A DNA stretch of 64,000 nucleotides from JAJCYK01 sp965224285 (GCA_965224285.1 OZ245043.1:1240001-1304000); one strand, 5' to 3'; positions 7,923 to 18,185 are shown, counted from the first letter of the stretch. The notes: generated from the letters alone by a model not told the origin. Translations and numbers: made by a program.

Positions 7923-10900
7923 GTTTCAATCCTTGTTCATTAGGAATTAGGTCTGGAAGTCTTCAGGAGGACAAAAATAAGCTCATGGAGAGATGTTTCA
8001 ATCCTTGTTCATTAGGAATTAGGTCTGGAAGGCTTATTAAATTCTTTCTTGTCTCCCAGGGCTAAAAGTTTCAATCCTTGTTCATTAGGAATTAGGTCTG
8101 GAAGTTATGGACAGGCCGAAAAATCTCAGGGAGAATATTAGTTTCAATCCTTGTTCATTAGGAATTAGGTCTGGAAGGCGTGGAAGGTGTGCCGGTCGTG
8201 ATTGTCCAGGATAGTTTCAATCCTTGTTCATTAGGAATTAGGTCTGGAAGGCTGAAATGTTGGATCGTTAATGGTTGAAGCGGCAAGTTTCAACCTTGTT
8301 CATTAGGAATTAGGTCTGGAAGGGTTCCACTGGAATTTGAAGTTTTTTAATTATGGCAGGTTTCAATCCTTGTTCATTAGGAATTAGGTCTGGAAGGACG
8401 ACACTAAAAAATGTGTAGTGATTAAATACTATGTTTCAATCCTTGTTCATTAGGAATTAGGTCTGGAAGAAAATATTGCCCCGTTGTTCCGTTCTCAATC
8501 TCAAGTTTCAATCCTTGTTCATTAGGAATTAGGTCTGGAAGGGAGAAAACAAGGTGCCGGTAGTCCATCCGCAAGCATGTTTCAATCCTTGTTCATTAGG
8601 AATTAGGTCTGGAAGATGACGGACGATATCTGAATGCGGGAACCAATCCTATGTTTCAATCCTTGTTCATTAGGAATTAGGTCTGGAAGCCATGCGGAGC
8701 GAGTTTGAAACCCTGACCGCAGTGCGTTTCAATCCTTGTTCATTAGGAATTAGGTCTGGAAGATTTATACTACAGCGAAGACAACAGGATTTATAGCTAG
8801 TTTCAATCCTTGTTCATTAGGAATTAGGTCTGGAAGATACCGTCCCGCTAGTAGCCTTCACTAAATTTTCTAGGTTTCAATCCTTGTTCATTAGGAATTA
8901 GGTCTGGAAGGCAATGGTATGAAGCAGAAAGTTTTAGACAATGCCTGTTTCAATCCTTGTTCATTAGGAATTAGGTCTGGAAGAGGGTTGAAGTTGCCGT
9001 TTACCTTGTTTAGGGCTCCAAGTTTCAATCCTTGTTCATTAGGAATTAGGTCTGGAAGCCAACTGATTGTTTGAAATAGTCCATGCCCCGGTGGGTTTCA
9101 ATCCTTGTTCATTAGGAATTAGGTCTGGAAGTCTATTGTATTGTTGATAATCTTGCTTTCCGGAGTGGGGGTTTCAATCCTTGTTCATTAGGAATTAGGT
9201 CTGGAAGTAAATTTTTATGATTATGCTGTGGTGCTTGAGATATGGTTTCAATCCTTGTTCATTAGGAATTAGGTCTGGAAGATGATTGAAATGCTTTCTG
9301 CCGCTCTGGGTAAGGGCGAGTTTCAATCCTTGTTCATTAGGAATTAGGTCTGGAAGTCCGGGCGGACATTGATTGCGGTTTCGGGATTCATAAGTTTCAA
9401 TCCTTGTTCATTAGGAATTAGGTCTGGAAGGCCGGTATTATTAACCACAATTGTTTCCGATACGGGTTTCAATCCTTGTTCATTAGGAATTAGGTCTGGA
9501 AGACTAAAAGTTGCCGCACCATCAACCCGGGCAGTATGCCGTTTCAATCCTTGTTCATTAGGAATTAGGTCTGGAAGACGCGCCTCCAATTATATCTCCT
9601 GTCTTATTGCGCTCGTTTCAATCCTTGTTCATTAGGAATTAGGTCTGGAAGCCAAATGGGCAAAGCACTTCCTTCTAATTCCACGCTAGTTTCAATCCTT
9701 GTTCATTAGGAATTAGGTCTGGAAGCCTTGATGTCTTGCGCTTGGCATTCTTCTCTAACGTTGTTTCAATCCTTGTTCATTAGGAATTAGGTCTGGAAGT
9801 GGAAGTCAATAACAGCCGGGAAACAGTCTAGAAAGTTTCAATCCTTGTTCATTAGGAATTAGGTCTGGAAGGTAAACGATCTGCTGGTAGCGGAAGGATT
9901 GGCAATCTAGTTTCAATCCTTGTTCATTAGGAATTAGGTCTGGAAGCTCACATTTTTAATTGATCCGGTTGCGCTTGAAAAGGTTTCAATCCTTGTTCAT
10001 TAGGAATTAGGTCTGGAAGATGATTGAAATGCTTTCTGCCGCTCTGGGTAAGGGCGAGTTTCAATCCTTGTTCATTAGGAATTAGGTCTGGAAGTCTACC
10101 TTAAATTTTCCATCCTGAAAGGGCACGTAATTGTTTCAATCCTTGTTCATTAGGAATTAGGTCTGGAAGAGAGAATGGATTCAGGATTACCGAAAAATTA
10201 CCTGGTTTCAATCCTTGTTCATTAGGAATTAGGTCTGGAAGGCTATGAGTTTTCTTTTGAAGAGTGGAGGTCAAGGTAGTTTCAATCCTTGTTCATTAGG
10301 AATTAGGTCTGGAAGTGTAATCAGGTCTGTCAATTACGATCCTGAATTATTGTTTCAATCCTTGTTCATTAGGAATTAGGTCTGGAAGCATGTATCAAGC
10401 GCACGGATGGTGGTACTATGGATGGTTTCAATCCTTGTTCATTAGGAATTAGGTCTGGAAGGTGGATTAATTGAAAGCTTTAAAGAGGGCATAGGGTGTT
10501 TCAATCCTTGTTCATTAGGAATTAGGTCTGGAAGTGAGCAACAACCAAAGAACCGCAAGTTTGGCTGACAGTTTCAATCCTTGTTCATTAGGAATTAGGT
10601 CTGGAAGCCAATATTCTGAGGTCTTACCGTGTCCTCGTTGTTGGGTTTCAATCCTTGTTCATTAGGAATTAGGTCTGGAAGTCTACCTTAAATTTTCCAT
10701 CCTGAAAGGGCACGTAATTGTTTCAATCCTTGTTCATTAGGAATTAGGTCTGGAAGAGAGAATGGATTCAGGATTACCGAAAAATTACCTGGTTTCAATC
10801 CTTGTTCATTAGGAATTAGGTCTGGAAGGCTATGAGTTTTCTTTTGAAGAGTGGAGGTCAAGGTAGTTTCAATCCTTGTTCATTAGGAATTAGGTCTGGA

Positions 10901-12155
10901 AGTGTAATCAGGTCTGTCAATTACGATCCTGAATTATTGTTTCAATCCTTGTTCATTAGGAATTAGGTCTGGAAGCATGTATCAAGCGCACGGATGGTGG
11001 TACTATGGATGGTTTCAATCCTTGTTCATTAGGAATTAGGTCTGGAAGGTGGATTAATTGAAAGCTTTAAAGAGGGCATAGGGTGTTTCAATCCTTGTTC
11101 ATTAGGAATTAGGTCTGGAAGTGAGCAACAACCAAAGAACCGCAAGTTTGGCTGACAGTTTCAATCCTTGTTCATTAGGAATTAGGTCTGGAAGCCAATA
11201 TTCTGAGGTCTTACCGTGTCCTCGTTGTTGGGTTTCAATCCTTGTTCATTAGGAATTAGGTCTGGAAGCTATGGTGTCTATCTCACTCATTTGGATATTT
11301 GTTATGTTTCAATCCTTGTTCATTAGGAATTAGGTCTGGAAGACATAGAGCGAAAAAATGAATTGGTACACCACAGAAAGTTTCAATCCTTGTTCATTAG
11401 GAATTAGGTCTGGAAGAGCAGATTGGGTACTTAGAACGTCTTTACAAGATCGTGTTTCAATCCTTGTTCATTAGGAATTAGGTCTGGAAGCATAGAGCGA
11501 AAAAATGAATTGGTACACCACAGAAAGTTTCAATCCTTGTTCATTAGGAATTAGGTCTGGAAGGGAGAAAACAAGGTGCCGGTAGTCCATCCGCAAGGGT
11601 GTTTCAATCCTTGTTCATTAGGAATTAGGTCTGGAAGGAAACAATAGAAATCAACCCATTTAAACTACCACCGTTTCAATCCTTGTTCATTAGGAATTAG
11701 GTCTGGAAGACTGCTTCCTCATCGTTAGCGGTAATCGAAAATGAGAGTTTCAATCCTTGTTCATTAGGAATTAGGTCTGGAAGATGTGTACCCTCATGAT
11801 TTCTTATGATTTCTGATTTATGTTTCAATCCTTGTTCATTAGGAATTAGGTCTGGAAGAGTAGGTTAGCAGGCGGTATAGCGTTGTCCCAAGCCTGTTTC
11901 AATCCTTGTTCATTAGGAATTAGGTCTGGAAGTATAGTAATCATTTTCAAGTCCCCCATGAACATTTCAAGTTTCAATCCTTGTTCATTAGGAATTAGGT
12001 CTGGAAGACATAGAGCGAAAAAATGAATTGGTACACCACAGAAAGTTTCAATCCTTGTTCATTAGGAATTAGGTCTGGAAGTCCGAAACCCCGTTTATGG
12101 ATTTGTCTTCTCTTTTAAGTTTCAATCCTTGTTCATTAGGAATTAGGTCTGGAAG
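7923..12155 (-). CRISPR. Type I-B CRISPR array, 58 repeats and 57 spacers
   Basis: The 37-bp repeat reads GTTTCAATCCTT...GGTCTGGAAG on the plus strand. Read on the minus strand it starts CTTCCAGACC and ends GGATTGAAAC, the usual 8-nt crRNA handle of type I-B systems, so the array is transcribed on the minus strand from the leader beside cas4. By my manual parse, spacers run 35-39 nt. The oldest unit is at 7923 and the newest spacer at 12082-12118. All repeats look identical except the sixth (8287-8322), which lacks one T. About 46 spacers are distinct; the rest are duplications or re-acquisitions. Frames called across the repeats are not genes. Confidence 0.98.
10095..11268 (-). repeat. Tandem duplication of eight spacer-repeat units in the array
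   Basis: Positions 10095-10681 (eight spacers with their repeats, 587 bp) are followed immediately by the same eight spacers in the same order at 10682-11268. I saw no base difference in the spacers. Unequal recombination between repeats explains it; an assembly artefact is the alternative. Confidence 0.9.
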
Positions 12156-12357
12156 CCGTTGTGGCTTCTAAAACCCTTACTATTAGCATGTTGGACCCAA
12201 CTTCCAGACCCTTATCCCATGTTTTACAATATGTCAAAGAACTGTTTTTTCGTATCATTTTGAGAATTTCCGAGTCAGTATTTCACTGAATACCAGCAAA
12301 TTGACCTGACTTTTTAACGATGCCAAAATAAATTAAGCGCCGGAGTGGCTTTTTTGA
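12156..12357 (-). promoter_or_regulatory. CRISPR leader with putative array promoter
   Basis: This 202-bp non-coding stretch lies between the cas4 stop and the newest repeat, where the leader of a minus-strand array belongs. On the minus strand it carries TTCTTTGACATATTGT (12242-12227), a motif I associate with Bacteroidetes CRISPR leaders. Its TTGACA box lies 17 nt before TAAGGG (12214-12209), giving a plausible start near 12202. A 10-base copy of the repeat's first bases in inverted orientation (CTTCCAGACC on plus, 12201-12210) sits in the putative -10/start region. Confidence 0.65.
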
Positions 12358-12930
12358 CTATCTAACACATAAATTTCGGTAAGTACAATTTAAGCATCGC
12401 TTCTTATATTTGGTAGCGCTAGGATAATAATTATCGCTTATAATTTTCATAATCTTATCGGCACTATCCTTAACCTTGTCCTTCTCTTTATGACTAATAG
12501 GCACTTCCATCAATTTGTGTTTGGAGCGAGTGTAAACTAGAAATCCCTTATTTACTTCGATACCAAAATTATCTTCGATAAGCCAGGCATAACAAAAAAG
12601 CTGTGTTTTATATGTATCATAAATTCGATCGTTGTACTTGGCGAATTTGTAATCCAGCGGGGCCATTGTATGGTCTTCCAAAACTAAAACTTCATCAACC
12701 ATGCCTCGTAATAAATCATTGGTTAGGTATTGATCTAAGTGTTTATCAATTACTCCAATCCGTTTTCTTAGATATTCTTTGTTGCGTTCCAGCTTGTGAT
12801 CGTGAATTTCACGCCCTCTCATAGCTTTGTAGTCTTTTTCTTCGTATTGTGGGATGGCCAACACATATTCGTAAAACGTAAACCTCGGACAAAAAAGATA
12901 TTCAATAATATGTGAGGGAGTCAAGCTCAT
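12358..12930 (-). CDS. cas4: CRISPR-associated exonuclease Cas4
   Basis: This 190-residue RecB-like nuclease works with Cas1-Cas2 to trim and orient prespacers with the correct PAM. The four iron-sulfur cysteines are visible: C14 in LFCPRF and C179, C182 and C188 at the C-terminus. The nuclease core shows GREIHDHKLE, DEVLVLED and PLDYKFAK. It is the last gene of the cas operon, 12 nt after cas2, and its stop borders the leader. Having the adaptation genes next to the leader is usual. Confidence 0.93.
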   Translation of the reverse strand: MSLTPSHIIEYLFCPRFTFYEYVLAIPQYEEKDYKAMRGREIHDHKLERNKEYLRKRIGVIDKHLDQYLTNDLLRGMVDEVLVLEDHTMAPLDYKFAKYNDRIYDTYKTQLFCYAWLIEDNFGIEVNKGFLVYTRSKHKLMEVPISHKEKDKVKDSADKIMKIISDNYYPSATKYKKRCLNCTYRNLCVR

Positions 12931-12942
12931 TCCAGGTAGTTT

Positions 12943-13233
12943 CTACAAAAACATTTCCCTCACTTCATCAGTCACGAGCTTTTTATCAAAAGCTTGACCG
13001 AGAAGCACAGTTTGTTGTAGCTCTGACTTACTCATGGGGAATACGTATAGTGAGTCTACTTCTTCATCTAGCCATTCACTACATCTTAGGGTTAGGGAAT
13101 CTTTTTCGCTGGGCGTTAAGGTTCCCAGGAATACTGAATATTGAACTCTGTATAAGCCATCTTGCTTACATATTTTGGATATTTCCCTCCGTGCTTTATT
13201 GTCTTGAATGTCATATACTACCCACACAATCAT
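12943..13233 (-). CDS. cas2: CRISPR-associated protein Cas2
   Basis: This 96-residue ferredoxin-fold protein begins MIVWVVYDIQDNKARREI, with the conserved Asp at residue 8, and has the YSVFLGTL strand typical of Cas2. It forms the dimer core of the Cas1-Cas2 integrase. It lies 2 nt after cas1, so the two are probably translationally coupled. Confidence 0.95.
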   Translation of the reverse strand: MIVWVVYDIQDNKARREISKICKQDGLYRVQYSVFLGTLTPSEKDSLTLRCSEWLDEEVDSLYVFPMSKSELQQTVLLGQAFDKKLVTDEVREMFL

Positions 13234-13235
13234 AA

Positions 13236-14225
13236 TTATTTAATTAAACGGTTGGCAAAATTATGCGCATCAAGTTGAATGGCGTGGGAGCGCACAAGAT
13301 TTCTGTTGTTGTAGCGGATCTTTTCCTCTTCAATGTATTGATTGAATCTTTCGACCAGCAGCCGTTTTCCTTCATTATTAAGCGAAAACCCATTGGTAAT
13401 GTTCTCTGTATGTGATTTATTCACCCGTTTGCCGGAAAATAATCTGTAAACCACCCGATCAGCGTAGATCCGATAAGGCTCAATAAAATCATATACAAAG
13501 CTCAATTGGTTATAGTCATCACGGTGCATAAATCCTACATATGGATCCAAACCAGCGATCATTAGGGCCTTTTCTGTTTTACTGTAAAGCATTCCATAAG
13601 CATAGTTTAGAAAAGCATTAAAAGCATCGGTTGCCGGACGATAACTCCTGCCTTTAAATTGATAGGCCTTCATTAGAAGATTGCTTAGGCTTTCGAAATA
13701 AATTCGCCCGGCTGTCCCTTCAATTCCACGGATTGTATCAGCTACTTCTGTTACAGTTTCAGCCGAAAGTTGATGGATCTTATCCTTTTGTTTTGTTAAC
13801 CGGTCGATAGCTGATTGAATCTCCGTTGCTTTGGAAGTGCGGTGCCTTTTCAGTTCTGTCAGGAATTCTCGTTGGTTATTGATTTTAGCGATGACCCATT
13901 TTTGTATCCATAGAAAACCTGTTTGATTGAGACTTGCTTCAAGTTGGGCTTTTCGGATCTTGGTGGTGCTGCCAAGTTTACTATGCCAGACCCTGCCATA
14001 CGGTTGCCCATGGTAGTTTACGAAAACAATGTCGACATTGTGCATCATGGCCAATTTAACAGCGTCTGTGCTGAGGGCTGCACTGGTTGCCAGCAATATG
14101 GTCTTAACCTTCTTTGAACTAAAGTGATGTTTCTGTGTGTTCCCTTCCCTGTCCCTTACTTTGATCTCGAAGAGTTGGTCTTTAACGTGCAGATAAGATC
14201 CCGGAGTGTTAATATGCAGTTGCAT
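13236..14225 (-). CDS. cas1: CRISPR-associated integrase Cas1
   Basis: This 329-residue metal-dependent integrase inserts new spacers at the leader end. The conserved catalytic region is visible as IEGTAGRIYFES (Glu) and GFMHRDDYNQLSFVYDFIEP (His and Asp). The start at 14225 (MQLHINTPGSYLHVKD) fits the family and clears the upstream cas6 stop by 10 nt. The longer frame from 14261 would overlap cas6. Confidence 0.94.
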   Translation of the reverse strand: MQLHINTPGSYLHVKDQLFEIKVRDREGNTQKHHFSSKKVKTILLATSAALSTDAVKLAMMHNVDIVFVNYHGQPYGRVWHSKLGSTTKIRKAQLEASLNQTGFLWIQKWVIAKINNQREFLTELKRHRTSKATEIQSAIDRLTKQKDKIHQLSAETVTEVADTIRGIEGTAGRIYFESLSNLLMKAYQFKGRSYRPATDAFNAFLNYAYGMLYSKTEKALMIAGLDPYVGFMHRDDYNQLSFVYDFIEPYRIYADRVVYRLFSGKRVNKSHTENITNGFSLNNEGKRLLVERFNQYIEEEKIRYNNRNLVRSHAIQLDAHNFANRLIK

Positions 14226-14235
14226 GTTGTAAAAT

Positions 14236-14901
14236 TTAAGCCACCCTCTGAATGGCTCCATATCCTCTGGAAACCGCCTTCCCCAAGCCTATAAAGTCTG
14301 GCAATAAGATATTGGCCGTAAATTGCCCCGAAAAGGCTAACATCTTTTGGTCTTTGAATTGTGTTTGATGCTGGTCGATCCTAAGCTGTGCAAGCAAGCG
14401 TTGGTCCGGCCTGAGATGAACATTAATTCCTTTTAGAAAAGAAAGAATGTTGCCTATCAGTATCCCGGTTAGGTGTTGCTTCCGATCAGTTTCATTCTCT
14501 CTAAGGTATACCAGGTAGTTCTTCCGGTTGAGTGCCATCCAAAGGGTTCTAAAGTCATAAGAATAAAGATCTTGGCCCACTTTCGGTTGCCATAGTAAGC
14601 TTTGTATCTTTTTCGTATGAAGTAGGTAGTTCTTTCCTTCCAGCCGAAGTTCCTTCACCTGTAAAAAGAGACTGGCCAGTAATTCTGCTCCTTCCCCCAA
14701 TCCCACCAGGTATGGAGTCTTGTTGATCACTTTGTATTGGACTAAAGGGTATCGAAATACAAACGTTCCATCTTCAAGGTGGTTATGAAGTAACGGAGAG
14801 TGTTCCCTAAAAAGGTTGCCGAAATAACCCCGCAACTTGTGTCCGATAGACGGGTGAAACTTAAGCTCAGGAAAGGTGATGTGAACGATTTGGGTAGACA
14901 T
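14236..14901 (-). CDS. cas6: CRISPR RNA endonuclease Cas6
   Basis: This 221-residue RAMP protein cleaves pre-crRNA in the repeat, leaving the ATTGAAAC handle. The sequence has HKLRGYFGNLF and FRYPLVQYKVI, blocks I recognise from Bacteroidetes Cas6, and a C-terminal glycine-rich loop FIGLGKAVSRGYGAIQ. The start at 14901 (MSTQIVHITFPELKFHPS) follows the cas3 stop by 10 nt; a longer frame to 15003 would overlap cas3. The catalytic histidine cannot be assigned by eye. Confidence 0.88.
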   Translation of the reverse strand: MSTQIVHITFPELKFHPSIGHKLRGYFGNLFREHSPLLHNHLEDGTFVFRYPLVQYKVINKTPYLVGLGEGAELLASLFLQVKELRLEGKNYLLHTKKIQSLLWQPKVGQDLYSYDFRTLWMALNRKNYLVYLRENETDRKQHLTGILIGNILSFLKGINVHLRPDQRLLAQLRIDQHQTQFKDQKMLAFSGQFTANILLPDFIGLGKAVSRGYGAIQRVA

Positions 14902-14911
14902 GAAATGGCGT

Positions 14912-17362
14912 TTATAAAATATGCAATTCGTTTTCTGGAGACGTGACGGAACGAATAAATCCAGTCTGTGAGTTGTATGTTTGTGGCATAATATTATGAT
15001 CAACCACCTTTAACGTATCATCAAATTGATTAATATACGGTAGGCCCTGAGTCAAGTAATCCGGCACAGTAATGATTCTTTGTTGGAAAGCTAACTTATA
15101 ATTCTTATCAAAGTTTGCCTTAGTTATGTGTTGAGTAATTTTTTGAAGATATTTTTCCCTTAATATTTTTTCTTCTTCACTTAATTCAATAAATACTGCC
15201 TGAGATATTCTAGACTCCTCAATAACTTTGAAGGATGATACCGGCCTTTCCTCTTCTTCTGCTTCTGATGTGTAACGCAGCATTTTCATCGACTCGAAAA
15301 TTTTATTGAATCTCGTGAAAGATTTGCGGTCTGAGATATTATCAAAATAAAGGTTTACAAGTTTTAGGTAATCTGCTTCGAAAACTTCTTTCTGTGGTGT
15401 CAAAGCTAGCCTCGCTTGATCATATGTGATTTTTCCATATATTTTTTGTGCGTCCGAAAAGTCGACAATATACAGCGGTGAGTCCTTTTTTTGGGGGTCA
15501 TTATGGCGATTGATCCTACCTGCTACCTGCACAAGAGAATCAATCGGCCCGATATCTCTAAATCCCATATCAAAATCTAAATCAACACCTGCCTCAACCA
15601 CCTGTGTGGCTATGAGTATTGGTGCCATCCTTTTAGTAATGTAGTGGCTTAAGAGTTGGATTCTCTCGAAACGATGAACAGGTATAATATTGGTCGATAA
15701 GTATTCGACAGGATTTTGATAATTCATTTTGGCTAAATGTTCTTTTACTGCGTTATAGATCTCAATTGATCGGTTAACAGTATTGCAAACAATGATGCAG
15801 GATTTATTGTGGTGCCACTTTTTTGAGAAATCTTTTTGAATAAAATCACTAGCGAGATTTTCCTGATCATAAGTCCGGTTTAGAAGAGAAACTATTTTGG
15901 TCCTGTGAAAAATGGCAAAAACTTCCTCATGACAGGCAAGCAATTCCAACGGACTGACTCTTTCCCCTTCATTTGACAACAGTTGGTCTTGTGCAAGTTC
16001 AAATATTTTGGGCTTAGTCGCCGTCATCAATATAATTCGGGCTTTCAGGAATTTTGATAGGTAGTAGAGGGATGCACCGATCAGTGGCATCTGATCCATC
16101 CGCATAGTTTGTACTTCGTCCAAAATAATAATGGAATTCGCGTAATGATTGAACTTCTTCAATAGCCTATTTTTATTACTGATCAAGGTTTCAAGAAACT
16201 GGACAAATGAGGTAATAATAACATCTGCCTGCCATGTGTCCAATGCCATGAGTTTTTTATTGTAGTTGGTTTCGGAGCCATCCTCATTCCCGGTTTCCGT
16301 GTCTTGTCCAAAAATATCCGCATATTGATAATGCGCCAGTATCTTAACATTCTTGGGTAAAGTATCTTTATATTCCTTAAAGGCCTGCTCAATGATGTTT
16401 ATAAACGGCAGCGCATATATGATTCTAGCTTCCTGGCTTAGAGATGGACTTATTTTTTCTCTTAGTTTTAATGCAAAATCGAGAGCTGTCAGAGTCTTTC
16501 CAATGCCTGTAGGAGCTGTCAGAGTAAAAATATAATGATCAAGTATGCCTGGACTATTCAAATTAGCAATGACTTGGTACCGACATAAATCTCTAAGTCT
16601 GTTGTTGCCCAGATTTTCAAGTGCGAGTGGTCTTGAACTCATATTATGGCTATTATGGCTCTGATTTGGAAAAAGCCTTCTAATTCTTTTTTCAACCGAT
16701 GCACTGTCGATTTTCATCGGCAAATATGGAATGGTGTCTGAAGCATCCAGCTTATCAGCTTCAATCAACAAGGAAAAGGAATAATTTATTAGAAAGTAAT
16801 TTTGGATGTTTTTTTCTTTGACGGCCATGTGCTTTAGCCCTCTTCTGATAGATTTTTCATCCGGATAATAAATTGCTATACTAAGATCAATACCCAGTTC
16901 ATTTTCAATTAGCGATACATTTGGAATAAGATCAACTATTTGTCTTTCAATTACCCATCTAAGATGATCATCCAACTTTTGAGTAAAATATCGATGACTG
17001 CTCAATTTCGTGTGATGTAAAAAAATGAGGAAAAATGCTATTAATGCCAGTTTTTCATCTTTATCCTTCAATAAATTATAGGCAATAAAAGCTCCAATTC
17101 GTGCGTGTTGTTTTAATTGAAGATCTATTGGCTTCTTGTTAAGGAGATAGTTTTGGAAATAACTGGTGTATTTTCCAAAGTCGTGAAGTCTAACAACTGT
17201 TTCAAGCAAGTTGGTAAGCTCATTTTTAGAGATTCCAAGCTCTACGTTTGGTGCGTAATGAGTTATAACTTTATTAAAAACACCATTTACGTGGTCAACC
17301 AAATGCTTTGACCCACATGAATCGCCACTAGGATGGGCTCTACTGTGTGAGAAAAAGATCAT
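14912..17362 (-). CDS. cas3: CRISPR-associated helicase-nuclease Cas3
   Basis: This 816-residue effector is recruited by Cascade to unwind and degrade target DNA. An N-terminal HD nuclease domain shows H20, H24 and the H60-D61-x-x-K64 core. The SF2 helicase has Walker A TAPTGIGKT (about 283-291), the DEVQ box in IILDEVQTM (about 410-418), MTATKP, VVEAGVDLDFD and QVAGRINRH. Its ATG overlaps the cas5 stop (ATGA), which indicates coupled translation. HD and helicase are intact in one chain, so the locus looks able to interfere. Confidence 0.95.
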   Translation of the reverse strand: MIFFSHSRAHPSGDSCGSKHLVDHVNGVFNKVITHYAPNVELGISKNELTNLLETVVRLHDFGKYTSYFQNYLLNKKPIDLQLKQHARIGAFIAYNLLKDKDEKLALIAFFLIFLHHTKLSSHRYFTQKLDDHLRWVIERQIVDLIPNVSLIENELGIDLSIAIYYPDEKSIRRGLKHMAVKEKNIQNYFLINYSFSLLIEADKLDASDTIPYLPMKIDSASVEKRIRRLFPNQSHNSHNMSSRPLALENLGNNRLRDLCRYQVIANLNSPGILDHYIFTLTAPTGIGKTLTALDFALKLREKISPSLSQEARIIYALPFINIIEQAFKEYKDTLPKNVKILAHYQYADIFGQDTETGNEDGSETNYNKKLMALDTWQADVIITSFVQFLETLISNKNRLLKKFNHYANSIIILDEVQTMRMDQMPLIGASLYYLSKFLKARIILMTATKPKIFELAQDQLLSNEGERVSPLELLACHEEVFAIFHRTKIVSLLNRTYDQENLASDFIQKDFSKKWHHNKSCIIVCNTVNRSIEIYNAVKEHLAKMNYQNPVEYLSTNIIPVHRFERIQLLSHYITKRMAPILIATQVVEAGVDLDFDMGFRDIGPIDSLVQVAGRINRHNDPQKKDSPLYIVDFSDAQKIYGKITYDQARLALTPQKEVFEADYLKLVNLYFDNISDRKSFTRFNKIFESMKMLRYTSEAEEEERPVSSFKVIEESRISQAVFIELSEEEKILREKYLQKITQHITKANFDKNYKLAFQQRIITVPDYLTQGLPYINQFDDTLKVVDHNIMPQTYNSQTGFIRSVTSPENELHIL

Positions 17363-18159
17363 GCATCCATAAATTGCAAATTGATAGTCTCGTGATGCAA
17401 TTCGGTTTGAAAGAAAGGAGAATTTAATTTCACATGAATGGGATTCGGAGTGATGGAGAAAAGCAAACGGTTCATTTTACGAACTTCCCGATTTGAATTT
17501 TCCATAAAATCTCCAGGCATCATATCTTCTTCTATAAAGTTGTAGTTACGAAATTCCACCTTACTGAAACTTAGGTCCAGTACATGCGAACTGGGTATAG
17601 CTGTATGCATTTCAACAAAGTCATCAGATGACTTCTCAATTATTTTCTCGGAATCAATAATTTCAACTTCATTAATCGAAGCAGTAAAGTTGGCAGTACC
17701 TAACGTTACATTAAAGACAGGCTCGTTTTGAGTGAACTGGATCTTAATGTTTTCGAATATGTCTGTTCCAGATTCCGTAGGGGAAATGAATATATGATAG
17801 ATTACTTCTCCTTTATTAATATCCCAGCCACTCACTATTTCGAAGGGAGTTTGTATCCTCCCACCCTCGCCCCTAAAATCTGATGACCACTTTTTAGCCA
17901 TGTCACCTGTTGATTTGATACTAAGAAAGTTAAGTCGGTGGAAACTTTTTTTAAGAGGTGAGAGTACCCTTACACCAAATCGTATTTTTTCTGATGCAAG
18001 GTCTTCGTAATAGGAATCCCTTGCCCATCCCATTACTGCTGCGACCATACCCATCAAACTCGTTCTTGGAGGAATAGTAAAACTGAAAGCCGTATTATTA
18101 GCATAGTATTTTTTGAAATGAGCCAGCTTTCCCCGTATTTTAAAACTTAGTATTTCCAT
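17359..18159 (-). CDS. cas5: Cascade subunit Cas5 (type I-B)
   Basis: This 266-residue RAMP protein caps the 5' handle of the crRNA in Cascade. The N-terminus MEILSFKIRGKLAHFKK and the IPPRTSLMGMVAAVMGW block are typical of Cas5 of the I-B (Csh/Cas5h) group. It lies 26 nt after cas7 and overlaps cas3 by 4 nt. Confidence 0.9.
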   Translation of the reverse strand: MEILSFKIRGKLAHFKKYYANNTAFSFTIPPRTSLMGMVAAVMGWARDSYYEDLASEKIRFGVRVLSPLKKSFHRLNFLSIKSTGDMAKKWSSDFRGEGGRIQTPFEIVSGWDINKGEVIYHIFISPTESGTDIFENIKIQFTQNEPVFNVTLGTANFTASINEVEIIDSEKIIEKSSDDFVEMHTAIPSSHVLDLSFSKVEFRNYNFIEEDMMPGDFMENSNREVRKMNRLLFSITPNPIHVKLNSPFFQTELHHETINLQFMDA

Positions 18160-18185
18160 AACATTATGGATTGTAAAAGCCTCAG

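Noticed and set aside
9344..9635. Overlapping frames on both strands with repeated NPCSLGIRSGR and PDLIPNEQGLK segments
   Set aside because: They are translations of the CRISPR repeat and spacers, not proteins.
7923..12155. Reading the CRISPR array on the plus strand from the pfkA side
   Set aside because: The ATTGAAAC handle, the leader beside cas4 and the variant repeat near the pfkA end all support minus-strand transcription.
14226..14261. The longer N-terminus for Cas1
   Set aside because: It overlaps cas6, and the family start MQLHINTPGSY lies at 14225.
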